In this document: one piece after another, positions 44,387-52,975 of the stretch
Layout of the letters: every line of letters begins with the position of its first letter
How positions within the stretch are numbered: position 1 is the stretch's first letter
Source of the DNA: Fluviicola sp.
GTDB taxonomy: Bacteria; Bacteroidota; Bacteroidia; Flavobacteriales_D; Crocinitomicaceae
Direction of reading: 5' to 3'
DNA length: 64,000 nt
NCBI GenBank assembly: GCA_029866325.1
Contig: JARWZO010000023.1
Coordinates: 94,506-158,505, forward strand
Position numbers and translations under genes: made by a program
Notes under the pieces: model-generated
What the model saw: only the letters and a program-made list of their open reading frames with translations
Told to the model about the DNA's origin: nothing
The model's database searches: none

Positions 44387-45004
44387 ATGGACATCGCAAT
44401 CATCGGAACAGGCAACGTAGGTGGCACACTTGCAACCAAATGGGCAGAAAAAGGATATCAAATTTACTTAGGTGTAAAGGATCAAGCCAATTTTAAAGGT
44501 GAAAACTTGTTATCCAATCCCAACACAAAAGTTACTTCCATCCACGAAGCAGTTGCTGCGGCTTCTGTGATTTTAATTGCTACACCGGCAACCGCGGCAA
44601 TTGAAGTGGCTAAATCGTTGGGTGATACCACCGGAAAAGTGATCATTGATACCGGAAATTGTGTTATGGGACGCGGGCCAATTGGATTTTCAACCACCAC
44701 AGACGCCATTTTGGCTCACACAGAAACCCGAGATGTAGTCAAATGTTTTAACACAACCGGCTTTAACAACATGCGTGATACACATTACGGAACCGAAAAA
44801 ATTGATGCGTTTGTTGCAGGAACCAGCGAGTTGGGAACCAAAATCGCTCATGAATTGGCCTTGGATGCCGATTTTGGAGCTTGTTATTCAATAGGTGGAA
44901 ATGACCATTTTGAGCTCATGGAAAAATTTGCTTGGTTTTGGATAAACCTCGCTATGTTTCAAGGACAAGGACGAGAAATAGGATTTAAATTACTAAAACG
45001 TTGA
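44387..45004 (+). CDS. NADP oxidoreductase, coenzyme F420-dependent-reductase-like
   Basis: The start at 44387 (MDIAIIGTGNVGGTLATKWAEKGYQIYLG) is the family N-terminus; 13 open codons upstream are rejected. The 205-residue protein has a Rossmann fold (GTGNVGGTLA) and the pattern seen in NADP-dependent F420 oxidoreductase relatives (VILIATPATAAIEVAKSL, KCFNTTGFNNM). Most bacterial members lack F420, so the natural cofactor and substrate are unknown. It is followed after one base by an SDR gene and controlled by the divergent HxlR regulator. Confidence 0.85.
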   Translation: MDIAIIGTGNVGGTLATKWAEKGYQIYLGVKDQANFKGENLLSNPNTKVTSIHEAVAAASVILIATPATAAIEVAKSLGDTTGKVIIDTGNCVMGRGPIGFSTTTDAILAHTETRDVVKCFNTTGFNNMRDTHYGTEKIDAFVAGTSELGTKIAHELALDADFGACYSIGGNDHFELMEKFAWFWINLAMFQGQGREIGFKLLKR

Positions 45005-45005
45005 A

Positions 45006-45737
45006 ATGAAAATAGCTATCGTAACAGGAGCCTACAAAGGTTTAGGATTTGAATGGTGCAACCAACTGGCGCATTTAGGATATAAAGTAGTGCTTACTGC
45101 ACGCGATCTTGAAAAAGCCAACGCCGCAGCGCACGAACTCAACGAACAAGAATTGGTTGTTTACCCGAAAGAACTGAATGTAGCCAATGAAACCGAAATA
45201 GAACAATTGGTGAGTTGGTGCAGCGAATATTTCGGAAAAGTAGATCTGATCGTAAACAACGCAGGTATCAATCCGAAGGATTTTCCCGATAAAGAAAAAA
45301 TGGCCAAAGCATTTCGATTAGAGGCGTTTGATCCTGCCGTAATGGATGAAGTAATTCATATCAATAGTTATGCTCCTTTGTTGATGGTAAAACATTTTCG
45401 GCACCTGTTGGTAAAAAGTCAGCAACCGATTGTGATCAATATTTCAAGTTGGTTGGGATCGGTGAGTCAATTGGGTTTTGGCGGACATTACGGTTATGTA
45501 GGAAGCAAAAATTTACTCAACGTATTGAACAAAAGCATGGCCTTGGAATTGAAACCTGAAGGAATTATCACTGTGAATGTAAATCCGGGATGGGTGCAAA
45601 CAGATATGGGAGGTTCCAAGGGACAATTTACCGTTCAACAAGCGGTGAAACAACTCATCGACAACGTGTTAACCAAAGTGACAATTAACGATTCAGGAAA
45701 ATTTCTGAACTATGACGGAACAGAGCACCCTTGGTAA
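45006..45737 (+). CDS. Short-chain dehydrogenase/reductase
   Basis: A 243-residue classical SDR. The cofactor motif TGAYKGLGFEW, NNAGIN, the catalytic Ser in INISSWLG and YGYVGSKNLL with Tyr-x-x-x-Lys are present. It lies one base after the F420-reductase-like gene, so the pair forms an HxlR-controlled redox operon. The substrate is unknown; a role in detoxifying reactive carbonyls is a guess from the regulator family. Confidence 0.9.
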   Translation: MKIAIVTGAYKGLGFEWCNQLAHLGYKVVLTARDLEKANAAAHELNEQELVVYPKELNVANETEIEQLVSWCSEYFGKVDLIVNNAGINPKDFPDKEKMAKAFRLEAFDPAVMDEVIHINSYAPLLMVKHFRHLLVKSQQPIVINISSWLGSVSQLGFGGHYGYVGSKNLLNVLNKSMALELKPEGIITVNVNPGWVQTDMGGSKGQFTVQQAVKQLIDNVLTKVTINDSGKFLNYDGTEHPW

Positions 45738-45814
45738 GTAAGCTGAGTTCGGAATAAAGAATATGCCAATCGGACAACCATTTTTCAAAATAACATGTGA
45801 AACGCAGTTATACG

Positions 45815-45922
45815 TTGCCACAGATGGCTCAGATTCTCTCAGATATTGGTCTATACGCTAGCGTATAGACTTCAAATTGAACTGCGAAATTCATCTGTGA
45901 AAATCTGAGCCATCTGTGGCAA
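45815..45922. repeat. Large inverted repeat with an internal perfect palindrome (45738-46133 gap)
   Basis: Arms of at least 21 perfectly matched bases (TTGCCACAGATGGCTCAGAT...) enclose GTCTATACGCT followed by its exact reverse complement (45849-45870). CCACAGAT motifs recall the 33-bp repeat at 4686 and 58583. The remaining gap up to the marR operator shows nothing else. Confidence 0.75.
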
Positions 45923-46103
45923 AACAAGTAACGAATCGTCTAGCAAACCAAATTTCAGAATACAGTGCAAGTTACTTTACCACACTTGTAACATATTCAA
46001 GTGGCAATGTAACCGTTTACTTAATGGTATTGCCGTTTTTCAGACTATTGTCATTAGCCAAATCCTAATTTTTGTCAAAATTTCACTGCCATTCAAGAAA
46101 GAT

Positions 46104-46127
46104 AATTAGTTTTACATACAACTAATT
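46104..46127. promoter_or_regulatory. MarR operator 1, upstream of marR
   Basis: AATTAGTT-8 bases-AACTAATT, a perfect 8-bp inverted repeat, 6 bases before the marR ATG. It matches the element at 46600-46623. Confidence 0.7.
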
Positions 46128-46133
46128 ACAAAC

Positions 46134-46589
46134 ATGGCAACAATCGAAGAAGCGATCAAGAGTAAATCCTTTGAAAACGAATGGGTAAAAGCCAACATTA
46201 ACTTGTTGTATACAGCCAATTGGTTGTATGCTCGGATTTCTTCAAAGCTGAAACCTTACCAATTGTCGCATGAGCAATTCAATGTTTTACGCATTCTCAG
46301 AGGCAAACATCCACAATCGATGTGTCAGAAAGATGTGCTGCAACGCATGATTGCTCCGCAGTCGAACCTCACAACACTGATGCGTAAACTCAATGAAAAG
46401 CAGTTGGTAGAAATGGGTCAGTCGGAACATGATAGGCGCGAATACAGCATTAACATTACCGAAAAAGGGCTGGCTGTACTAGCAGAAATTGATGTGCTTT
46501 TTCAAGAATCCGCTCCTAGCATGAACGGGCTTACCGTTTCGGAATCGTTTCATTTGAATGCCTTACTTGACAAATTCAGAACAGATTAA
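46134..46589 (+). CDS. MarR-family transcriptional regulator
   Basis: A 151-residue winged-helix regulator with LSHEQFNVLRILRGKHPQSMCQKDVLQRM, SNLTTLMRKLNEKQLVEM and the wing DRREYSINITEKG. MarR proteins bind inverted repeats and are released by phenolic or oxidative signals. Identical-type operators precede both this gene and the downstream pirin gene, so it probably represses itself and pirin. Confidence 0.92.
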   Translation: MATIEEAIKSKSFENEWVKANINLLYTANWLYARISSKLKPYQLSHEQFNVLRILRGKHPQSMCQKDVLQRMIAPQSNLTTLMRKLNEKQLVEMGQSEHDRREYSINITEKGLAVLAEIDVLFQESAPSMNGLTVSESFHLNALLDKFRTD

Positions 46590-46599
46590 TTACAGATCC

Positions 46600-46623
46600 A
46601 ATTAGTTGTATATAAAACTAAAT
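46600..46623. promoter_or_regulatory. MarR operator 2, upstream of pirin
   Basis: AATTAGTT-8 bases-AACTAAAT, 15 of 16 arm bases matching operator 1, 2 bases before the pirin ATG. Confidence 0.65.
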
Positions 46624-46625
46624 GT

Positions 46626-47462
46626 ATGGAAACAAAACACATTATCACTACACGAAAAGCGTACCCCAGCAGAAGCATGGGGCCACACGTACGACAAGTC
46701 ATTCCAAGCGCTGTAGAACACCTTGATCCGTTTGTTTTTTTAGATCATTTCGGACCGGTTGAGAAAAAACCAAATGGAAAAGGCGTGCCTCCGCATCCGC
46801 ATGCAGGAATCGCAACAATTACCTACCTTTTTTCAGGAAGTAACCGCCATCAGGATAGTTACGGTCATGATGAAATGATTTATGCGGGCGATTTGGCATG
46901 GATGCGCGCCGGAAAAGGAATTGTTCATGCAGAAGGAATGAACGAAGGACGTACCGAAGCAGAAACCGTTCACGGACTTCAACTCTGGATTTCGCTTCCG
47001 GCGAAAGACAAGTTTATTGACCCCGATTTTTTCTATTATCCCAAATCGACGCTCCCGGAATTTGATCACGAAGGTGCAACCATCAAAGTAATTTGTGGTG
47101 AGTTATTCGGACATACTTCTCCGGTTGTCAGTTCATCACCTGCTTACATCTACGAAGTGAAATTACCCGCAGGCAACCAAATTACCTTACCCATTCAGGC
47201 TGGTAATACGTGTGGCATTTACCTTGTAGAAGGCGAAGCCATTTCCGGAGAAAACACGATGCTTCCATCAACAATGACGCGCTACACCGAAGAAGGAGAA
47301 AGCATTACCGTAAAAGCCATTGCCGATAGTCATTTTATGGTGTTGGGTGGTCAACCATTAAACGAACCCATTGTAGCTTATGCTTCGTTTGTCATGAACA
47401 GTCAACTACAAATACAACAAGTTATTCAGGATTACCAAAGCGGTAAAATGGGACAATTATAA
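46626..47462 (+). CDS. Pirin-family cupin protein
   Basis: A 278-residue double-cupin protein. Iron ligands are His57 and His59 in PPHPHAGIAT and the later KGIVHAEGMNE. Family members have quercetinase or regulatory activity. It lies 36 bases after marR with its own operator. The pair resembles MarR-pirin modules that respond to phenolic or quinone stress, though the chemistry here is not established. Confidence 0.9.
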   Translation: METKHIITTRKAYPSRSMGPHVRQVIPSAVEHLDPFVFLDHFGPVEKKPNGKGVPPHPHAGIATITYLFSGSNRHQDSYGHDEMIYAGDLAWMRAGKGIVHAEGMNEGRTEAETVHGLQLWISLPAKDKFIDPDFFYYPKSTLPEFDHEGATIKVICGELFGHTSPVVSSSPAYIYEVKLPAGNQITLPIQAGNTCGIYLVEGEAISGENTMLPSTMTRYTEEGESITVKAIADSHFMVLGGQPLNEPIVAYASFVMNSQLQIQQVIQDYQSGKMGQL

Positions 47463-47581
47463 GTAACGTGAGTTCGGGATAAGAATTCCAGTCAGAATTC
47501 AGAAAAGTGTTTGGATACAAGGCGAGATACATTGATTATCCGACATTGAATTAATAACAGACAATAAATCGATAGGAAACA

Positions 47582-47606
47582 ATGATCGCTTTGGTCATCG
47601 TTTTTT
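47582..47606 (+). terminator. Weak terminator after pirin
   Basis: ATGATC/GGTCAT with a GCTTT loop, followed by six T. It overlaps the stop codon of the convergent TonB-like gene. Confidence 0.45.
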
Positions 47607-47982
47607 ATTTCGAGCAAATGTTAACGGGTAAATAAAACCGCGAACGAACTGCTACTCCGTTCAATGTAGCGGGTTTCCAATGCGGCATCGATTTAATCGT
47701 TCCAGCTATAATACGGTTTGTTTCAGGGCTTCCACCACGAACTATACGTATTTCAGAAAGTCGTCCATCCGGTTCCACAATAAATGAAGCTACAAAACGA
47801 CTCACAATATCGTCTTCATTCGAGGTCGGAAACGTCCAATTGTTCTTGATCCAATTCATCATTTCAGTGCTTCCCCCCGGAAATTCAGCAGGATGGTCTA
47901 CAACGGTATAAACGGAATCAGCAGTTTGGGCGAAAACTGTTCCAGAAAAACACAACAACATTACAATCAGTAGGCCCTTCAT
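47605..47982 (-). CDS. Secreted TonB C-terminal-like protein
   Basis: The start at 47982 (MKGLLIVMLLCFSGTVFAQ) gives a signal peptide; 23 upstream open codons are dropped. The 125-residue protein consists of a TonB-C-like domain (EFPGGSTEMMNWIKNNWTFP, IVEPDGRLSEIRIVRGGS, MPHWKPATLNGVAVRSR). There is no membrane anchor or spacer, so a standalone periplasmic role is likely. It is convergent with pirin and separate from gcvH, whose terminator lies upstream. Confidence 0.78.
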   Translation of the reverse strand: MKGLLIVMLLCFSGTVFAQTADSVYTVVDHPAEFPGGSTEMMNWIKNNWTFPTSNEDDIVSRFVASFIVEPDGRLSEIRIVRGGSPETNRIIAGTIKSMPHWKPATLNGVAVRSRFYLPVNICSK

Positions 47983-48017
47983 ATCATTTTTTACAACCGA
48001 AGTGTGAGCTAACTTAC

Positions 48018-48058
48018 AAAAAATCCCGTTACCATCAGTGTAAACCGACAATAACGGG
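48018..48058 (-). terminator. Terminator of gcvH
   Basis: CCCGTTA/TAACGGG arms (48025-48031 and 48052-48058) and a T-run on the minus strand at 48018-48023. Confidence 0.8.
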
Positions 48059-48080
48059 AATTCATATTTTGAAGGAAATA

Positions 48081-48458
48081 TTATCCTACCAATGCTTTGT
48101 ATCCGGTTGCGTCAAGCAAAGAATCTACCTCTGAAGGATTGCTCATTGCAATTTTGATCATCCAACCATCACCGTAAGGATCTTTGTTTACCGCTTCAGG
48201 GTTTGATTCCAATCCTGCGTTAAATTCAACGATTTCACCTGAAAGTGGCATAAACAAATCAGAAACGGTTTTTACCGCCTCGATAGTTCCAAATACCTCT
48301 TCTTTACCCATTACTTCACCTTCGGTTTCGATTTCAACGAATACGATGTCGCCCAATTCGCTTTGCGCGAAGTCAGTTACACCTACTGTTGCAATGTTCC
48401 CTTCGATGCTTACCCATTCGTGATCTTTGGTATACTTTAATGTAGCTGGAATATTCAT
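48081..48458 (-). CDS. gcvH: Glycine cleavage system H protein
   Basis: Lipoyl carrier of the glycine cleavage complex, shuttling the aminomethyl group between the P, T and L proteins. The 125-residue protein has [10 protein letters not shown] and [13 protein letters not shown], with the lipoyl-Lys at 63. The other gcv genes are not in the window. It is monocistronic, with a TACATTTG box about 80 bases upstream and its own terminator. Confidence 0.96.
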   Translation of the reverse strand: MNIPATLKYTKDHEWVSIEGNIATVGVTDFAQSELGDIVFVEIETEGEVMGKEEVFGTIEAVKTVSDLFMPLSGEIVEFNAGLESNPEAVNKDPYGDGWMIKIAMSNPSEVDSLLDATGYKALVG

Positions 48459-48536
48459 GCTCTTTGTTTTTTGTTGTTTTCAGGTTCTTTTAACGCCTCC
48501 ACACTACTGTTCTGCTAAAACGTTATTTATCGGTCA

Positions 48537-48544
48537 CAAATGTA
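48537..48544 (-). promoter_or_regulatory. -7 box of gcvH
   Basis: TACATTTG on the minus strand with a predicted leader of about 75 bases. No glycine riboswitch-like structure was recognised by eye in the leader. Confidence 0.45.
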
Positions 48545-48611
48545 TTATTTTTTCGGTGCAAAATCGAAATGAGAATGCCCCTTTGATACTTTTCAATTGG
48601 ATCGTTGAAAT

Positions 48612-50408
48612 TTATTCCGGATTCGTCTGCTCAAAATAGGTTTTTACGACTGTTGCTTTTGCATTTCCGATTACGGCTGCCAAACTTTCCAATGATTGTT
48701 CTTTGACGCGTTTCACCGATTTGAATTGCTTGATGAGCGCTTCTACCGTTTTTTGTCCGATGCCTTCGATCTGTTCCAATTCATTGGTGAGCGCGCCTTT
48801 GCTGCGACGATTGCGGTGGTGCGTGATTCCGAAACGATGCGCCTCATTTCGCAAATGTTGAATGATTTTTAGGGTTTCAGAACGTTTATCAAGGTAAAGC
48901 GGCAAACTATCGCCTGGGAAAAACAATTCTTCCAAACGCTTGGCGATCCCAACTATGGCCACTTTTCCGCGCAATTCCAGTTTCTCCAATGCTTCCAAAG
49001 CTGCGCTCAATTGTCCTTTTCCACCATCAATGATGATCAGTTGCGGCAAGCTTTGACCTTCATCCAGCATCCGACGGTAACGGCGAAAAACAGCTTCGCG
49101 CATGGTTGCAAAATCGTCGGGACCATCTACCGTTTGTACATTAAAATGACGGTAATCTTTTTTGCTCGGTTTGGCATCTTTAAACACAACACACGCTGAA
49201 ACGGCATTGGTTCCCTGAATATTGGAGTTGTCGAAACATTCAATGTGAACCGGCCATTCCTTCAAACGCAGGTCTTTTTTCATTTGCTCTAGAATACGTT
49301 CCGTATGGCGTTCCGGGTTTTTGATCTTTTCCTGTTTCAGTTTTTCGAGTCGGTAAAATTTGGCGTTTCGCAATGAAAGATCGACCAAGGCTTTCTTATC
49401 ACCGCGTTGCGGGGCAAAAAACCGGGTGTTTTCCCATTCCCAATCCATAGGTTGTTCCACCAGCACTTCTTTTGCTTCGCTGTGAAAACGTTCGCGCATT
49501 TCGGGTAAAATGAACGACATAATTTCGTCTTGCGTTTCGTCGAGTTTGCGTTTTAGTTCCACGGTAATCCCTTGAATAATGGCCCCGTGATTCACCACCA
49601 GGTAATTGACAAAAACGGTGTCGTCGTCTTCCACCATGGTGATTACATCTACCCTGTCGATGGTTGGCGAAACGATGGTAGATTTCACTTGGTAACGCTC
49701 CAACAAGTCGATACGTGTTTTCAAGTCTTGTGCTTCTTCAAACCGATAAGCGGCCGCATGATTGTGCATCAATGTTTTTAATTGCTGCACCACCGAACCG
49801 ATATTCCCTTTTAAAATTCCGCTGATCTGATCGATCATTTCATTGTAGGAAGCAGCCGTTTGGTGTCCTTCACACGGTCCTTTGCATTTGCCAATATGGT
49901 ATTCCAAACACACTTTGTACTGCTGCTTCTCGATTTTATTGGTCGCCAAATCAAGCGAACAGGTTCTCAGTGGGAACATTTCACGAATCAATTCCAGCAA
50001 GGTCTGCATGACTCTTCCGCTGGCATACGGTCCGAAGTAAATGGAACCGTCTTTGATCATTTGACGAGTCGAAAAAACGCGCGGAAACGGTTCTTTTTTA
50101 ATGCAAATCCACGGATAGGTTTTGTCGTCTTTGAGTTGAATGTTGTACTTGGGCTGGTATTTTTTGATCAGGTTATTTTCCAGCAACAAGGCATCCATTT
50201 CGGTGTCTACAACAATGTATTGAATGTCGGCAATTTTCCTGACCAGAATATGCGTTTTGGCTTGATCGTGGTTTTTGGTAAAGTACGAAGTAACGCGCTT
50301 TTTGAGGTTTTTGGCCTTCCCAACATAGATAATCGTTCCCGTTTTATCGTAATACTGATAAACTCCCGGTTTATCGGGAAGGGTTTTTAATTTGAGTTGA
50401 ATATCCAT
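48612..50408 (-). CDS. uvrC: Excinuclease ABC subunit C
   Basis: Dual-incision nuclease of nucleotide excision repair. The start at 50408 (MDIQLKLKTLPDKPGVYQYY) is chosen because the in-frame ATG at 50429 lies inside the -7 box. The 598-residue protein has a GIY-YIG domain (1-90), a UVR motif (HNHAAAYRFEEAQDLKTRIDLL), the RNase H-like C-terminal nuclease (IECFDNSNIQGTNAVSACVVF, IDGGKGQLSAAL) and a helix-hairpin-helix end (LEQIEGIGQKTVEALI). Confidence 0.96.
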   Translation of the reverse strand: MDIQLKLKTLPDKPGVYQYYDKTGTIIYVGKAKNLKKRVTSYFTKNHDQAKTHILVRKIADIQYIVVDTEMDALLLENNLIKKYQPKYNIQLKDDKTYPWICIKKEPFPRVFSTRQMIKDGSIYFGPYASGRVMQTLLELIREMFPLRTCSLDLATNKIEKQQYKVCLEYHIGKCKGPCEGHQTAASYNEMIDQISGILKGNIGSVVQQLKTLMHNHAAAYRFEEAQDLKTRIDLLERYQVKSTIVSPTIDRVDVITMVEDDDTVFVNYLVVNHGAIIQGITVELKRKLDETQDEIMSFILPEMRERFHSEAKEVLVEQPMDWEWENTRFFAPQRGDKKALVDLSLRNAKFYRLEKLKQEKIKNPERHTERILEQMKKDLRLKEWPVHIECFDNSNIQGTNAVSACVVFKDAKPSKKDYRHFNVQTVDGPDDFATMREAVFRRYRRMLDEGQSLPQLIIIDGGKGQLSAALEALEKLELRGKVAIVGIAKRLEELFFPGDSLPLYLDKRSETLKIIQHLRNEAHRFGITHHRNRRSKGALTNELEQIEGIGQKTVEALIKQFKSVKRVKEQSLESLAAVIGNAKATVVKTYFEQTNPE

Positions 50409-50426
50409 TTGGGGAGTCTGCACAAG

Positions 50427-50434
50427 CAAATGTA
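50427..50434 (-). promoter_or_regulatory. -7 box of uvrC
   Basis: TACATTTG on the minus strand, 18 bases before the chosen ATG. Confidence 0.55.
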
Positions 50435-50559
50435 CGCATTGATGGGATTTCTGGGATGTTTTCGGAAACGATTTTTCTGGAAGCGTGAGATTGGGTTGAA
50501 ATGGGTCTCTATTGGAGGAGCGTCTTCTGTAGCCCAGTAAAAATAGACTTCTTTGAAAA

Positions 50560-50613
50560 GTGTAAAATTTTAAAATTGCGCACTTTTAAACATTTAAAAT
50601 TTTAAAATTTCAC
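50560..50613. repeat. AT-rich fold-back in the uvrC-M48 gap (50409-50725)
   Basis: GTGTAAAATTTTAAAAT and ATTTTAAAATTTCAC arms around a GCGCAC-containing loop. It probably affects transcription or termination between the divergent genes, but no specific role is seen. Confidence 0.55.
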
Positions 50614-50702
50614 AATTTTCTCACGGAAACCCGAAACGATTTCGCACTATCGAATTGTACTCAGAAAGCGAGTTTCAACTTTCAACCCACGGAAAATAAA
50701 CT

Positions 50703-50710
50703 TACTTTTG
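50703..50710 (+). promoter_or_regulatory. -7 box of the M48 lipoprotein gene
   Basis: TACTTTTG, 15 bases before the ATG at 50726. A TTTC about 19 bases upstream is a weak -33. Confidence 0.5.
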
Positions 50711-50725
50711 CACAAAATCAGTCAG

Positions 50726-51529
50726 ATGAAAAGAATAGCATTCATTACTTCAATCGTTTTAACCCTCGGGTTACTTGTTTCGATGTGCGGAACCTCTAAA
50801 ACAGGAGGCGGTGGTTTTAACTTGTTTACAATCGACCAAGATCGTCAATTGGGCGCGCAAGTAGCAGCTGAAATTGATGGTAATCAGGCAGAATATCCGT
50901 TATTGGATTCAGCTAGCAACAAAGAAGTATATGCTTATTTGTACAAAATTCGAAACAGTATATTGAATTCCGGAAACGTGAAACACAAAGACGATTTCCA
51001 ATGGCGCATTCGCGTTATTAAAGATGACAGCACGTTAAACGCTTTTTGTACGCCGGGCGGATACATTTATGTCTATACCGGGATTCTGAAATTTTTGGAC
51101 AACGAAGCACAATTAGCCGGAGTGTTGGGTCATGAAATCGGTCATGCGGATTTGCGTCATTCAACACGTCAAATGACCAAAATTTATGGCATCGATGCTC
51201 TTGTAGGTATTTTGGCTGGTGACCGCGAATTGCTTCGACAAGTAACTACCGGAATCGTAGGTTTAAAATTCTCACGCGACCATGAAACTGAAGCGGATGA
51301 AGCATCGGTTCGCTACTTGTGTCCGACACCTTATACAGCTGATGGCGGAGCGGGATTCTTTAAAAAAATTCAGGAAATGGGTGGAAGCCGAACTCCTGAG
51401 TTTCTGAGCACTCACCCAAGTCCCGATGGACGAATTGAACATTTCGAAAATTCGAAAATCGAACAGGGATGCCAGGGAACCAACAGTTACGCTGCGGAAT
51501 ACAAAGCCATGTTGGCCAAGCTTCCTTAA
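50726..51529 (+). CDS. M48-family metallopeptidase lipoprotein (LoiP/BepA-like)
   Basis: The start at 50726 (MKRIAFITSIVLTLGLLVSMC) gives a lipobox with Cys21. The 267-residue protein has the zinc site HEIGH in LGHEIGHADLRH and the third ligand Glu in HETEADEASVRY. It is the standard length for periplasmic M48 quality-control proteases that degrade misfolded outer-membrane proteins. It is unlike the 700-residue paralogs at 35-40 kb. It is followed after 10 bases by the cyclase-family gene and likely cotranscribed. Confidence 0.9.
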   Translation: MKRIAFITSIVLTLGLLVSMCGTSKTGGGGFNLFTIDQDRQLGAQVAAEIDGNQAEYPLLDSASNKEVYAYLYKIRNSILNSGNVKHKDDFQWRIRVIKDDSTLNAFCTPGGYIYVYTGILKFLDNEAQLAGVLGHEIGHADLRHSTRQMTKIYGIDALVGILAGDRELLRQVTTGIVGLKFSRDHETEADEASVRYLCPTPYTADGGAGFFKKIQEMGGSRTPEFLSTHPSPDGRIEHFENSKIEQGCQGTNSYAAEYKAMLAKLP

Positions 51530-51539
51530 TTTACCGAAC

Positions 51540-52310
51540 ATGCAATTATTTCTAGAAGACGGTTCATACATTCTTACGAATGAGGGAATAGACTGTTCCA
51601 TTCCGCTGGAAGCTTCTTCCGAAAATCCGCGTGCGTGGTACGTTGATGCTCCAATCATAGAACCGGTTCGAACCGAACAATGGACGGGCTCGGTAGCCGA
51701 AGGTGGAAGCGTGAATTTTCGCAATATCTTTTTCAACCCACACGGTCATGGCACGCATACAGAATGCTTAGGGCACATCACGCCTGAAGTTTATTCGATC
51801 AATGATGTAAAAATTGAACCCTTTGTAAAAGCACAACTCATCAGCATTACTCCAGAAAACCGAACAATGCCTGATGGAACAATCGATTCTGTTGTAACCG
51901 CTTCACAAATAGCTTCTTTGCTTCAATCTTCGGAAATGGAGGCTCTGCTGATTCGCACCTTGCCAAACGATCCGAAAAAACGTTCAACGAATTATTCGTC
52001 AACTAACCCGACTTATTTGGATGTGGCGATGGTGGAATTGCTCGACAAATCTGGCATCAAGCACTTGTTGGTAGATGTTCCTTCGGTAGATCGTGAAGAA
52101 GACGGTGGTGCTTTGGTTTTCCATCACGCTTTTTGGGGAGTGCCTGATAATCAGCGTTTCGATCGCACAATTACCGAGCTCATTTATATAGATGATGCGG
52201 CAGAAGACGGTCCTTATTTATTGGCGATTGAAACCGCTCCGTTTGTAAATGATGCTACTCCGAGCCGACCAATTATATACCCCATACACCGAAATGCAGA
52301 AGATCAATAA
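51540..52310 (+). CDS. Cyclase-family (kynurenine formamidase-like) metal hydrolase
   Basis: The start at 51540 (MQLFLEDGSYILTNEGIDCSIPLE) is the first that follows the M48 stop; an upstream frame from 51426 overlaps the M48 gene and is rejected. The 256-residue protein has the metal motif PHGHGTHTECLGH typical of the cyclase/KynB fold. Members hydrolyse N-formylkynurenine or make cyclic products, and the exact activity is uncertain because no kynurenine pathway genes are nearby. Confidence 0.82.
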   Translation: MQLFLEDGSYILTNEGIDCSIPLEASSENPRAWYVDAPIIEPVRTEQWTGSVAEGGSVNFRNIFFNPHGHGTHTECLGHITPEVYSINDVKIEPFVKAQLISITPENRTMPDGTIDSVVTASQIASLLQSSEMEALLIRTLPNDPKKRSTNYSSTNPTYLDVAMVELLDKSGIKHLLVDVPSVDREEDGGALVFHHAFWGVPDNQRFDRTITELIYIDDAAEDGPYLLAIETAPFVNDATPSRPIIYPIHRNAEDQ

Positions 52311-52373
52311 CCCGATTTTTAGCCGGATTTGAACTTTCCGCTATCAACGGCACTGATTTTGCAAGCTAACTGT

Positions 52374-52381
52374 TACATTTG
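52374..52381 (+). promoter_or_regulatory. -7 box of the lipoprotein gene at 52396
   Basis: TACATTTG, 14 bases before the ATG. Confidence 0.5.
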
Positions 52382-52395
52382 TAAAAAAAATACCT

Positions 52396-52926
52396 ATGAG
52401 AAGTTTTGTTTTTTTCGCAGTCCTATTGATTGTAGCCAGCTGTGGAACCAAAGTTCCGTTTACTGACCAATTGAAAGAAGAGTTTGATTTATCTCCCGAA
52501 AACATGATGAAAGTGCAGTTTTTCACTTCATCAGTGATCATTTTAGAGAAAAGCAGTTCTTCCGGCAATCAATCAACAGGTGATGACGGTGCGTTAGTAG
52601 TCAACTCAAACAAAACATCCGACCGTGTGATCATCAATCCGGGAACAAAATGTGTGTTTGAGAAAATGGGCGATAACAATGCGATTGTGGTTCGTTTTGA
52701 ATTGGGTACAGGTAAAGTGTTGCGATTCAATACACGTACTACTCAAACAAGTGGTAAATATTACCTGGTAACGGAAGCCAAAGAAAACACTGCCGGAATT
52801 GTAGACTACGGTAACGAAACATATACTGTTGCTCAAGGTGCTGGAAGTGCTCACTTGCAGGTAATCCTGAAAAAATTGCAAAAAACCAAACGCAAAGACC
52901 GCACGGTTAAAGGTTTGAAAGTATAA
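52396..52926 (+). CDS. Uncharacterised lipoprotein
   Basis: A 176-residue protein with a lipobox at LLIVASCGTK (Cys16). The mature part is beta-rich with a Ser/Asn-rich loop (SSSSGNQSTGDDGALVVNSN) and a very basic tail (KKLQKTKRKDRTVKGLKV). It shows no recognised domain. It has its own promoter and terminator and is followed by hemJ. Confidence 0.65.
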   Translation: MRSFVFFAVLLIVASCGTKVPFTDQLKEEFDLSPENMMKVQFFTSSVIILEKSSSSGNQSTGDDGALVVNSNKTSDRVIINPGTKCVFEKMGDNNAIVVRFELGTGKVLRFNTRTTQTSGKYYLVTEAKENTAGIVDYGNETYTVAQGAGSAHLQVILKKLQKTKRKDRTVKGLKV

Positions 52927-52930
52927 ACGA

Positions 52931-52957
52931 AACGCTCCGAGTAATCGGGGCGTTTTT
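52931..52957 (+). terminator. Terminator of the 52396 lipoprotein gene
   Basis: AACGCTCCGA and TCGGGGCGTT form a 10-bp stem (one G-U pair) with a GTAA loop, then a T-run. Confidence 0.85.
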
Positions 52958-52975
52958 TAGATAGAATTGTCAGAC

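Noticed and set aside
48459..48536. Glycine riboswitch in the gcvH leader
   Set aside because: The leader of about 75 bases is too short and shows no recognisable conserved core.
50409..50429. uvrC start at 50429
   Set aside because: The codon lies inside the TACATTTG box, so it would not be on the transcript.
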